A DNA stretch of 17,802 nucleotides, taken from contig JAICUV010000043.1 of NCBI GenBank assembly GCA_025935655.1, positions 1 through 17,802 on the forward strand, given 5' to 3'. The notes beneath the pieces were generated by a model. The model worked only from the letters and a program-made list of their open reading frames with translations, had not been told where the DNA came from and did no database searches. The position numbers and the translations under genes were made by a program. Of the stretch, positions 1-8,021 are shown piece after piece. This DNA is from Chloroflexota bacterium. GTDB lineage: Bacteria > Chloroflexota > Limnocylindria > Limnocylindrales > CSP1-4. The first letter of the stretch is position 1. Every line of letters begins with the position of its first letter.

Positions 1-477
<477 letters not shown>

Positions 478-481
<4 letters not shown>

Positions 482-1656
482 GCCGGTCCCTCCCCGTCCG
501 GATGACCCGCGATCGCCGCGAGCGACGCCAGCTCGTCCAGCTGGCCGGCGGGCGCGGGCGCCGGCGTGTGCCCCGCACGCGTCGGACGACCGGCATCGGC
601 CTCGTCGCGGGTGGGCGGGTTGTGGCACGCGATGAGGTGGGTCGCCCCCTGGCCGGTCGCGACGACGGCCACGCCCGGCACGAGGGGCGCCAGGGCCGGG
701 TTGTCGGTCCAGCATGCCTCGAGGCGCCACGCGCAGCGGGGCGCGAACGGGCAGCCGGTCGGGGCGTTGCGCATGTCGGGCGGCCGGCCCTCGATCGGGA
801 TCAGCGGCTCCCCCTCCCGGTCGTCCACCCGGGGCATCGAGTGGAGCAGGCCCACCGTGTACGGGTGGGACGGCGTCTCGAACAGGTCGCCCGTCGTCGC
901 GGTCTCCACGATGAAGCCCGCGTACATGACGTTGATCCGGTCGGTCATCCCGGCCACGACGCCGAGGTCGTGGGTGATCAGGATCAGCGACGTCCCGGTC
1001 TCGGTCGTGAGCCGTGAGATCAGCTCCAGCACCTGGGCCTGGATGGTCACGTCGAGGGCCGTCGTGGGCTCGTCCGCGATCATCAGCTTCGGCTCCAGGG
1101 CCAGCGCCATCGCGATCATCACGCGCTGCCGCATGCCGCCCGAGAACTGGTGCGGGAAGCTCTTGAGGCGCTTCTCCGGCTGCGGGATGCCCACCATGCC
1201 CAGCAGCTCCACCGCGCGGGCCCGCGCCTCGTTCTTGGACAGCTTCCGGTGCGCGACGATCGTCTCGATCATCTGCTCCTCGACGGTGAGCACCGGGTTG
1301 AGGCTGGTCATCGGGTCCTGGAAGATCATCGCGATGTCGCGACCGCGGATCTCGCGCACGTCGGACTCGTCCATCCGGACGAGGTCCTGGCCGTCGAACG
1401 AGACCGTGCCGCCCTCGATCCGGCCGGCGGGCTTGGGGAGCAGGCGGATGATCGCGAGGTTGGTCACGCTCTTCCCGCAGCCCGACTCGCCCACCAGGCC
1501 CAGGCGCTCGCCACGGGCGACGTCGAACGAGATCCCGTTGACGGCGTGGATGGTGCCGTCGTGGGTGCGGAACCGGACGATGAGGCCGCGGACCTCGAGC
1601 AGCGGCTCGGGCACCGAGGACCGGGTGGGCGGCGGCGCCGCCAGGGTCCCGGTCAT
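478..1656 (-). CDS. Peptide ABC transporter ATP-binding protein, DppD/OppD type (operon 1)
   Basis: ATPase subunit of the operon 1 importer, 392 aa, cytoplasmic and membrane-associated. Visible motifs are Walker A GESGCGKS at 56-63, Q-loop Q113, signature FSGGM at 171-175, Walker B D195-E196, D-loop ALD and H-loop H229. The C-terminal oligopeptide-transporter extension carries four cysteines (302, 308, 315, 344; CX5CX6CX28C). In characterised OppD/DppD proteins such cysteines bind a [4Fe-4S] cluster; that this one does is inference. About 48 Pro/Ala-rich residues follow the last cysteine. The frame stays open far upstream, but the ATG at 1656-1654 is the real start: it forms an ATGA overlap with the DppC stop, and homology begins a few residues later. 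The stop overlaps the GTG of the following DppF gene. Confidence 0.95.
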
Positions 1657-2546
1657 CGCTTGAGCCTCGGGTCCAGCGACTCGCGCAGGCCGTCGCCCAG
1701 CAGGTTGAACCCGATGGCGCTGATGACGATCGCCGCGCCGGGGAAGAACACGAGCCACGGGGCGGACTGCAGGAAGCGCCGGGCGTCCGTGAGCATGGTC
1801 CCCCACTCCGGCGTCCGCGGATCGGGCGGCCCGAGGCCCAGGAAGCCGAGGCCGGCGATGTCGATGACCGCGGTCGCGAGGACCAGCGTCGCCTGGACGA
1901 TGAGCGGCGTGAGGGCGTTGGGCATCATGTGCCGCGTCAGCACCCGGCCGCCGCCCGCACCCACGGAGCGCGCCGCGATGACGTAGTCGGACTCCCGCAG
2001 CGCCAGCAGGGACCCCCGCAGGATGCGCGCGAAGATCGGCGCGTAGGTCACCGCGACGGCGAGCGTGATCTGCCACAGGCCGCGGTCGAGCCACGCGATG
2101 ATGCCGATGGCGAGCAGGATCCCGGGGATCGAGAGCAGGACGTCCGTGCTGCGCATGAGGACGGCGTCGACCTTGCCCCCGAGCCCGCCCGCGAGCGCGC
2201 CCAGGAGCACGCCCATGATGAGCGCCATGACCACGGCGCCGACGCCGACGACGAGGCTGATCTGCGCGCCGTAGAGGATCCGGCTGAACTGGTCGCGTCC
2301 CTGGACGTCCGTGCCCATGATGTGCTCGGCCGAGGGCGGCAGCAGCCGGTTCGACAGCTCGCCCTCCAGCGGCCCGTAGGGCGCGATCACCGGGGCGAGG
2401 ATCGCCGCACCGACGAACAGGACGATGCACACCACGCCCAGCATCGCCGGCTTGTTGCGCAGGAGCCGCCGCCAGGCGTCGGACCACAGCCCGCGGCTTG
2501 CGCGGCGCTCGGCGACGGGCGTGACGGTCGTGGCGGGGGCGGTCAT
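1653..2546 (-). CDS. Peptide ABC transporter permease, DppC/OppC type (operon 1)
   Basis: Inner-membrane permease subunit, 297 aa, pairing with the DppB encoded just upstream. An N-terminal membrane helix (about 34-56) precedes the OppC-type signature GTDVQGRDQFSRI at 78-90. Several hydrophobic helices follow. The cytoplasmic EAA coupling loop is at about 186-210 (DYVIAARSVGAGGG, ending in MMPN) and would contact the ATPases. The C-terminus, GDGLRESLDPR, is typical of the family. The ATG at 2546 has a good ribosome-binding site (GAAGGGA, about 6 nt upstream) inside the 16-nt gap after DppB. The TGA overlaps the DppD start by 4 nt, so the two are probably translationally coupled. Confidence 0.96.
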   Translation of the reverse strand: MTAPATTVTPVAERRASRGLWSDAWRRLLRNKPAMLGVVCIVLFVGAAILAPVIAPYGPLEGELSNRLLPPSAEHIMGTDVQGRDQFSRILYGAQISLVVGVGAVVMALIMGVLLGALAGGLGGKVDAVLMRSTDVLLSIPGILLAIGIIAWLDRGLWQITLAVAVTYAPIFARILRGSLLALRESDYVIAARSVGAGGGRVLTRHMMPNALTPLIVQATLVLATAVIDIAGLGFLGLGPPDPRTPEWGTMLTDARRFLQSAPWLVFFPGAAIVISAIGFNLLGDGLRESLDPRLKR

Positions 2547-2562
2547 CGATTGGTCCCTTCGC

Positions 2563-3573
2563 TCACGAGTACCGGATCCGCGGGTTGAGGTAGGCGTAGC
2601 TCAGGTCCACGAGCAGGTTCACCACGAGGAAGATGAGCGCGAAGATGAGGATCGACGACTGGATGATGAGGTAGTCCCGGTTCTGGATCGCGTCCACCAC
2701 GTAGCGGCCGACGCCGTTCCAGGCGAACACCGTCTCGGTGAGGACGGCGCCGGCGAGCAGCCCGCCGACCTGGAGGCCGATGACGGTCACCACCGGGAGC
2801 CAGGCGTTGCGCATGATGTGGCGCGAGTCGACCCGCTTCTCCTTGAGGCCCTTGGCGCGGGCCGTCCGGACGTAGTCCTCGTTGGTGACGTCGAGCACGG
2901 CGGCCCGCGTGATCCGGGTGATGATCGCGAGCGGGATGGTGCCCAGGGCGATCGCCGGCAGGACCAGGTGGCGCAGCGCGTCCACGAACAGGTCCGGCCG
3001 CCCGGCGAGCAGCGTGTCGATGAGCATGAAGCCCGTCGGGGTCTCCAGGCGCACCGCCGCGCGCGGGTCGATCCGTCCCTGCGTGGGCAGCCACTCGAGC
3101 TGGACCGCGAAGATGTAGACGAGGGTGAGGGCGAGCACGAACACCGGGATGCTCACGCCGAACAGGGAGATGATCGTCACGCTGCCGTCGATGAGGCCCT
3201 GCGTGTGGCGCGCGGCGAGCCGCCCGAGCGGGATGCCCAGTGCGACCGCGAACACCATCGCGGCGACCGCGAGCTCGATGGTCGCCGGGAACCGCACCCC
3301 GAACTCCGTGAGGAACGGCTTGTTGTTGATGATCGACGCCCCGAAGTCGAGGTGCAGCAGCTTGCCCAGGTAGTGGATGTACTGCAGCCACAGCGGGTCG
3401 TTGAGGCCCAGGTTCTCGCGCAGCCGGTTGCACGACTCCACCGAGGCGTGCTGCCCGAGGATCGAGCGGCAGGGGTCGCCGGGGATCAGGTGCACGAACG
3501 CGAACAGGATGATCGACAGCCCGAACAGGACCGGGATCGCCGCGAGCAACCGCCGAATCGTGTACTTGAGCAC
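2563..3573 (-). CDS. Peptide ABC transporter permease, DppB/OppB type (operon 1)
   Basis: Inner-membrane permease subunit, 336 aa, close to the usual length of this family. It begins with the family-typical MLKYTIRRLLAAIPVLFG and a first membrane helix. An extracytoplasmic stretch containing PGDP and two cysteines (35 and 48) follows, then five further hydrophobic segments. The EAA coupling loop is at about 231-260 (DYVRTARAKGLKEKRV, then HIMRNAWLP). The start is a GTG (3573-3571) with only a weak AGGCGG-like ribosome-binding sequence, and the protein alignment begins exactly there. It lies 131 nt downstream of the solute-binding lipoprotein gene with a strong hairpin between them, and 16 nt upstream of DppC. 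Confidence 0.95.
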   Translation of the reverse strand: MLKYTIRRLLAAIPVLFGLSIILFAFVHLIPGDPCRSILGQHASVESCNRLRENLGLNDPLWLQYIHYLGKLLHLDFGASIINNKPFLTEFGVRFPATIELAVAAMVFAVALGIPLGRLAARHTQGLIDGSVTIISLFGVSIPVFVLALTLVYIFAVQLEWLPTQGRIDPRAAVRLETPTGFMLIDTLLAGRPDLFVDALRHLVLPAIALGTIPLAIITRITRAAVLDVTNEDYVRTARAKGLKEKRVDSRHIMRNAWLPVVTVIGLQVGGLLAGAVLTETVFAWNGVGRYVVDAIQNRDYLIIQSSILIFALIFLVVNLLVDLSYAYLNPRIRYS

Positions 3574-3660
3574 GTCCGCCTGCCTGAGAGGGGGATGGGA
3601 GTCAAGGGCCGGTGGGTCGCCCCGGAAGCTCGCGCATCCGGGGCGCCTACCGCGGGTCTC

Positions 3661-3691
3661 GAGATGACGCCCGGGGACCGGGCGTCATCTC
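3661..3691 (-). terminator. Perfect hairpin between binding-protein and permease genes (operon 1)
   Basis: Two perfect 14-bp arms (3661-3674 and 3678-3691) separated by a 3-nt loop, starting 13 nt after the stop of the solute-binding protein gene. Read on the minus strand the stem is very GC-rich, but no run of U follows it. It may therefore be a 3'-end stabiliser or partial attenuator, giving more binding-protein mRNA than transporter mRNA, rather than a complete terminator. The structure is seen directly; the role is inferred. Confidence 0.65.
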
Positions 3692-3704
3692 CGGCGTGGA
3701 CCGC

Positions 3705-5411
3705 CTAGCGGTCGAGCCAGACCGAGTTCAGGTACTCGTTGAGACCGCCGCTGCCGACGAAGCCCTTGACGTCCGCGCGTGCGGCCGCCGGGGGCGTCGA
3801 GGAGACGAGCGGGACGGTGGGGATGTCGGCACGGATGAGATCCTGCGCCTTCTCCCAGAGGGTCTTGGCGGTCGCCTCGTCGGTCGCGGCGAGCGCGTCA
3901 GCCATGGTCTTGTTGAGCTCGTCGTTCTTGTACGCGAACTCGGTGGACGGCTTCCCGTCGACGTAGTTGAAGAACGCCGTGCGGAGGAAGTTGTCCGGGC
4001 CGGCCCAGTCGCAGGTCCAGCCGATGAGCCAGGCCTCGTACTTGCCGGCGAACTCCGCGTCGAGGTAGTCGGGGTTCCACGTCGCCGTGTCCGGCTTGAT
4101 CGTGAAGCCGACGGCCTCGAGGTCGCGGCTGATCGCCTCGAAGATGCCCTTCGGATCCGGCATGTACGGACGGGTGACGTCCGACGGGTACCAGAAGTCC
4201 AGGGTCAGGTCCGTCTCGCCGGACTCGGCGATGAGGGCCTTGGCCTTCTCGGGATCGTAGGTCGGCAGGTTCTCGGCCTTGTAGTACTGGGTGCCGGGCG
4301 GCATCCAGTTGTCGGCCGGGACGCCCTGGCCCGCGTAGAACGCGTCGATCAGCGCCTGCTTGTTGATCGCGTAGGCGATCGCCTCGCGGATCTTCGGGTT
4401 CGCCGCCAGCCGGTGGGTCTGGTTGAGGCCGAGGTGGAACAGGTTGCACGAGGCCCCACGGTCGATGACCTGGAGGTCCTTGTTGGACTGCACGGCCGCG
4501 ATGTCGATCGGGGCGATCGTCTGCGCGAGGTCGATCTCACCGGTGCTGAGGCCGTTGAGGCGCTGGGCCTCCTCGGCGACCGGCTTGAACACCACCTCGT
4601 CGACGTGGGCCATCGCATCGGCGTTCCAGTACTCCGGGTTCTTCTCGATCGTGACGTTGTCGCCGATCGTCCAGGACTTGAACTTGAACGGGCCGGTGCC
4701 GACCATCGCGCCGTCGCCGCCCTGGGCGTACGGGATCTGGGTGACGTCGGTCACGGAGTTGTCGGCCTTGCCCGCCTTCAGCGCCGTGGGGCTGCTGATG
4801 GTGAACGGGGTCAGGGTCTGGCTGAGCAGGAAGCTCGAGACCGGCGACTTCAGCGTGATCACGAACGTGCTGGCGTCCGGGGCGTCGGTCGAGGCGATGT
4901 TCGACCCGGCTCCGTAGCCGCCGAACACGGCGCCCGCGTAGTAGCTGTAGTCCTGCAGCTCGCTGGGGAATGCCAGCCAGCGGTCGTAGTTGTACTTGAC
5001 CGCCGCCGCGTCGAGGTCCGTGCCGTCGTGGAACTTCACGCCCTGGCGGACCTTGAACGTGTAGGTCAGGCCGTCGGGGGAGACCTCCCAGCTCTCGGCC
5101 AGCGCGGGCTGGAGCTCGCCGGTCGTGCCCGGCTTGAGCGTGACGAGGCCTTCCATGACGTTCTGCATCACGTAGGACGTGTTGCTGTCGTCGATGAGGG
5201 CCGGGTCGGTGCGCTTGATGTCGCCGGGGATGGCCACGACGAGCGTGCCACCCTCCTTGATGCCACCTTCCGCCGACGGCGCGGCAGACGTGCCGGGCGC
5301 GGCGCTTGCCGGCGTCCCGGACGTCGGCGCGTTCGTGGCCGTGGAGCCACCGCACGCGGCGACGATGATCGCGCCAGCGGCAAGCAGCGTCCCGATTCGA
5401 ACTCGGGCCAT
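3705..5411 (-). CDS. Peptide ABC transporter solute-binding lipoprotein, family 5 (operon 1)
   Basis: Extracytoplasmic lipoprotein, 568 aa, that would capture substrate for the operon 1 importer. It has a short signal peptide with lipobox VAAC (Cys20), then a Ser/Thr/Ala/Pro-rich tether to about residue 50. The canonical family 5 order follows: the lobe I start GGTLVVAIPGD, the signature LAESWEVSPDGLTYTFKV with VKFHDGTDLDAAAVKYNYDR, then VGTGPFKFKSW, then IREAIAYAINKQAL and the C-terminal segment ending in NSVWLDR. The ATG at 5411 has a strong ribosome-binding site (GGAGGAGG). A perfect hairpin follows the stop. The substrate cannot be read from the sequence; peptides are the default, but family 5 proteins also bind nickel, sugars and other solutes. 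Confidence 0.95.
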   Translation of the reverse strand: MARVRIGTLLAAGAIIVAACGGSTATNAPTSGTPASAAPGTSAAPSAEGGIKEGGTLVVAIPGDIKRTDPALIDDSNTSYVMQNVMEGLVTLKPGTTGELQPALAESWEVSPDGLTYTFKVRQGVKFHDGTDLDAAAVKYNYDRWLAFPSELQDYSYYAGAVFGGYGAGSNIASTDAPDASTFVITLKSPVSSFLLSQTLTPFTISSPTALKAGKADNSVTDVTQIPYAQGGDGAMVGTGPFKFKSWTIGDNVTIEKNPEYWNADAMAHVDEVVFKPVAEEAQRLNGLSTGEIDLAQTIAPIDIAAVQSNKDLQVIDRGASCNLFHLGLNQTHRLAANPKIREAIAYAINKQALIDAFYAGQGVPADNWMPPGTQYYKAENLPTYDPEKAKALIAESGETDLTLDFWYPSDVTRPYMPDPKGIFEAISRDLEAVGFTIKPDTATWNPDYLDAEFAGKYEAWLIGWTCDWAGPDNFLRTAFFNYVDGKPSTEFAYKNDELNKTMADALAATDEATAKTLWEKAQDLIRADIPTVPLVSSTPPAAARADVKGFVGSGGLNEYLNSVWLDR

Positions 5412-5690
5412 AGATACTCCTCCTCCAGCCGGAACGTGGCGCCCGAAGGTCGCCAGACGGCCGGCCCGGCTGCCGGTTGTCCGTCGGTTTGCCGGTGCAT
5501 GATACTCACCCTACGGCGTTCCGCCCGCTCCGGGTTCGCACAACGACGTCGGCCCGATCGCCGCACGCGCCGGGCGCCACCGTCCCGGCACCGGGTCGGA
5601 CGCCCCGTCCGGTGCTAGGCTGGCCCCGCCGGCCGCGCGAGCGGCCCGTCCGATCCTCCCGCCGCCGAAGCCAGCCGGAGCCGCCACCCG
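5412..5690. promoter_or_regulatory. Divergent intergenic region with candidate promoters
   Basis: A 279-nt region between two divergent lipoprotein genes must hold both promoters. On the minus strand a TATCAT (5504-5499) resembles a -10 box about 88 nt before the operon 1 binding-protein start, but I see no convincing -35. On the plus strand TAGGCT (5616-5621) is a plausible high-GC -10 box about 70 nt before the ATG at 5691, with a poorly spaced TCGGAC upstream. I see no coding sequence here. The promoter calls are weak. Confidence 0.35.
5588..5615. promoter_or_regulatory. Candidate operator: inverted repeat GCACCGG-N14-CCGGTGC
   Basis: Perfect 7-bp arms (5588-5594 and 5609-5615) have centres 21 bp apart, about two helical turns, as expected for a dimeric DNA-binding protein. 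The right arm abuts the plus-strand TAGGCT candidate -10 box. A regulator is not encoded next to it in this window. In DNA this GC-rich, 7-bp inverted repeats also arise by chance. Confidence 0.3.
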
Positions 5691-7403
5691 ATGAGGATCC
5701 CGCGCGGGGCGCTGCCCGCGCTCGCCGCCATCGCGCTCATCGCCGGTGCCTGTGGCGGAGATCCCGTGGCCACCCCCTCGCCGAGCCCGATCGTGTCGCC
5801 CGCGGCGACGGCGACACCGGGGAGCACCGTGATCCCGTTCGCGCCCGCGCCGTTCCCGGCCGACGGCACCGCCTGCGGGACGCCGGGGTACGCCGGCCGG
5901 CTGGGCCGGATCGAGGCCGTCGACGCGACCACGATCCAGTTCACCCTGTGCGCACCGGACGGGGCGTTCCTCGCCCGACTCGCGCATCCGGCGCTGGACA
6001 TCCTCGACAGCTCGTCCATCGAGCGCCTGGCGGTCGATCCCGGCGCCACCACCCTGGCGGGCACGGGCCCGTACCGGATCGACCGCTGGGTCCCGGGGGA
6101 GAACGTCGCCCTCGCGCGCGTCGACGCGAAGGCCAGCGACGTCGCCCGGTCGCCGCTCGTCGTGCTCACCTGGGACGGAGACCCGGCGGTCCGGACCTCG
6201 TCCCTCACCGAGGCGACCGTCGATGGCATCGACGCGCCCGGTCCCGCGGAGCTCGACCAGATCGCGACCCTCCCGGAGCTCGTCGTCACCCCGCGACCGG
6301 GCATGGCCACGGCGATCCTCGCGTTCGGGTCCGGCCCGGCGTTCGCCGGCGCGCGCGTCCGCCGGGCCATCGCGGGCGCGATCGACCGCGCGACGCTCAC
6401 GGCGACCGCGTTCCCGGCCGGCTCGCTCGTGCCGACGCACCTGACGCCCTGCATCGTGCCCGGCGCGTGTGGCGGCCGGGCGTGGTACGACTTCAACGCG
6501 CCGGCGGCGAGCGCCGTCCTCGCGGATGCGTCGTTCGACCTCGAGCGGACGTACCCGCTCCACGTCCCGGACGCGCCCCTGCCGGGGCTCCCGGACCCGC
6601 TCGGGGCCGCGCAGGCGGTGAAGGACCAGCTGGCGGCAAACATCGGGCTCACCACCGAGATCGACGTCATGCCGGCCGCCGACTTCCGGGCGGCGGCCGC
6701 GGCGGGCCGGCTCGACGGGCTCTACCTCGACGGCATCGCGTCGTCCGTCGCCGATGCCAGTGGCTTCCTCGAGCCGGTGTTCGGCGACGGCGTCCGCACG
6801 ACGCCCGCGAGGCGCGCGAGCGGCGTGACGACGGCCCTCGTCGCGGCGGCGGCGACAGCCGACCCGGAGGCCCGCGCCGCGGCGATCGGGCGGGCCAACA
6901 CCGCGATCCGGAGCAGCGCGGTCGTCGTGCCGCTCGCCCATCCGGGCTCGGTCGTCGCGTTCCGGAACGATGTCGATGGCGTCGCCACGTCGCCGCTCGG
7001 GCTCGACCCGCTCGGCGCCGCAACGCCCGGAGACCGCCCGCAGCTCGTGTTCCAGCAGGCCGCGGAGCCTGCCGGGGCGTGGTGCGGCGACCAGCCGTCG
7101 TTCGACGCCTACCGGCTGTGCGGCCTGGTGTTCGAGGGCCTGTACGGGTTCGCGGCGGGCGCCCTCGAGCCGCAGCCCCGCCTCGCCCGGGCATGCACCG
7201 CCGACGCGACCGCGACGGTCTGGACCTGTCGGCTACGGTCCGGCGTGACGTTCGGCGACGGATCGCGCGTGGACGCGGGCGACGTCCTGGCGACGTTCGT
7301 CGCGCAGTGGGACGCCGCGGGGCCGATCCGGAGCGCGGCGGCCCCGGGAGCCTTCGCCGCGTGGGACGAGCTGTTCGGCGGGCCGGTGAACGCGGGCGGC
7401 TGA
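5691..7403 (+). CDS. Circularly permuted family 5 solute-binding lipoprotein
   Basis: Lipoprotein of 570 aa with a signal peptide ending at AGAC (Cys21) and a Pro/Thr/Ser-rich tether. From about residue 69 it matches the middle and end of a family 5 binding protein: IEAVDATTIQFTL (74-86), GTGPYRIDRW (124-133), VRRAIAGAIDRATL (223-236) and the usual C-terminal VVPLAHPGSVVAFRNDVDG (412-430). The segment that normally comes first then follows at about 449-570: RPQLVFQ, FEGLYGF (481-487), LEPQPRLA, VWTCRLRSGVTFGDGSRVDA (510-529), ending at AAWDELFGG. Its end would connect to residue 69 in the usual order, so this looks like a circular permutation. Eight cysteines besides the lipid-linked one may form disulfides. 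It is the only plus-strand gene, divergent from operon 1. GGAG lies 10 nt before the ATG. Its transporter partner is unknown. Confidence 0.88.
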   Translation: MRIPRGALPALAAIALIAGACGGDPVATPSPSPIVSPAATATPGSTVIPFAPAPFPADGTACGTPGYAGRLGRIEAVDATTIQFTLCAPDGAFLARLAHPALDILDSSSIERLAVDPGATTLAGTGPYRIDRWVPGENVALARVDAKASDVARSPLVVLTWDGDPAVRTSSLTEATVDGIDAPGPAELDQIATLPELVVTPRPGMATAILAFGSGPAFAGARVRRAIAGAIDRATLTATAFPAGSLVPTHLTPCIVPGACGGRAWYDFNAPAASAVLADASFDLERTYPLHVPDAPLPGLPDPLGAAQAVKDQLAANIGLTTEIDVMPAADFRAAAAAGRLDGLYLDGIASSVADASGFLEPVFGDGVRTTPARRASGVTTALVAAAATADPEARAAAIGRANTAIRSSAVVVPLAHPGSVVAFRNDVDGVATSPLGLDPLGAATPGDRPQLVFQQAAEPAGAWCGDQPSFDAYRLCGLVFEGLYGFAAGALEPQPRLARACTADATATVWTCRLRSGVTFGDGSRVDAGDVLATFVAQWDAAGPIRSAAAPGAFAAWDELFGGPVNAGG

Positions 7404-7409
7404 GCGCCC

Positions 7410-8021
7410 CTACTTGACGAGCACGCGCTGCATCAGCAGCGCCGGCTCCACCAGCGGACCGATCGCGCGCCGCGCCGCCTCGTAGGCGTCGGTTCCCTTC
7501 GCGAGGCGCTCGACGCCCGCGGTGAGGCCGGCGCTGTCGCCGGCCTTGATGGCGTCGCGGATGCCCTGCGCCCCCGCGAGCATGTCCGGGAACGCCGCGT
7601 CGTACGCCTTCGCGGCCTCCGCGGTCACGGGATAGTCGCGGATGCGGTCCACCTGGGGCTCGAGCCGGGTGATGAGCGTCGCGAGGCCGTCGGCGGCGCC
7701 CCACATCGCCTGCAGGTCCTCGTACGCCGCGGCCGCGCCGAGGTCCGCCCCGGCGGCCTTGATCTCGAGGTCGGCCTTGCCCAGGATGACCACCGCCTCC
7801 ACCACCCCGCCCGGCCACGGCGTCGGCGACGGGCCCCCGGCCTCGTCACTGGCCCCGGCCGAGCCGGACACGGCGGGTGACCCGGCGGGCGTCGATGACG
7901 CCGACGGCGCGAGGGAGCCCGTCGCCGCGCCGCACGCGGCGACCAGCAGGCCCACCAGGAGCACGATGGCGATGAGCGGTGCACCCCGGTCCGGCGCCGC
8001 GCGCCGCACGACCGGCGTCAC
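7410..8021 (-). CDS. Small lipoprotein of unknown function, last gene of operon 2
   Basis: 203 aa, function not recognised. The start is a GTG (8021-8019) overlapping the DppF stop as GTGA, so translation is probably coupled to the transporter. A signal peptide with lipobox VAAC (Cys30) predicts a membrane-anchored extracytoplasmic protein. A Ser/Ala/Pro/Gly-rich tether runs to about residue 70. The remainder is predicted almost entirely helical (for example ILGKADLEIKAAGADLGAAA and MLAGAQGIRDAIKAG), suggesting a small helical bundle. I see no catalytic motif and no cysteine beyond the lipid anchor. The reading frame extends open into DppF, but that extension is a shadow frame. Placement suggests an accessory subunit of the operon 2 importer. 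It ends only 6 nt from the convergent plus-strand gene. Confidence 0.82.
   Translation of the reverse strand: MTPVVRRAAPDRGAPLIAIVLLVGLLVAACGAATGSLAPSASSTPAGSPAVSGSAGASDEAGGPSPTPWPGGVVEAVVILGKADLEIKAAGADLGAAAAYEDLQAMWGAADGLATLITRLEPQVDRIRDYPVTAEAAKAYDAAFPDMLAGAQGIRDAIKAGDSAGLTAGVERLAKGTDAYEAARRAIGPLVEPALLMQRVLVK

Noticed and set aside
1657..2487. Upstream extension of the operon 1 DppD frame into the DppC gene
   Set aside because: The extra residues are Arg/Ala/Gly-rich shadow sequence. The ATG at 1656 with the ATGA overlap fits the family start.
5431..5520. GGAAC sequences near the operon 1 promoter as ECF sigma -35 boxes
   Set aside because: They occur on both strands, but no CGTC-type -10 element lies at the expected 16-17 nt spacing.
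3612..5618. A 668-codon plus-strand open frame antisense to the operon 1 binding protein
   Set aside because: It has no recognisable domain and covers a minus-strand gene with signal peptide, ribosome-binding site and family signature. It is a shadow frame.
7394..7409. Short stem GGGCG/CGCCC at the convergent gene ends as a two-way terminator
   Set aside because: Only 5 bp, overlaps a stop codon and has no U-run. Such stems are common in this composition.
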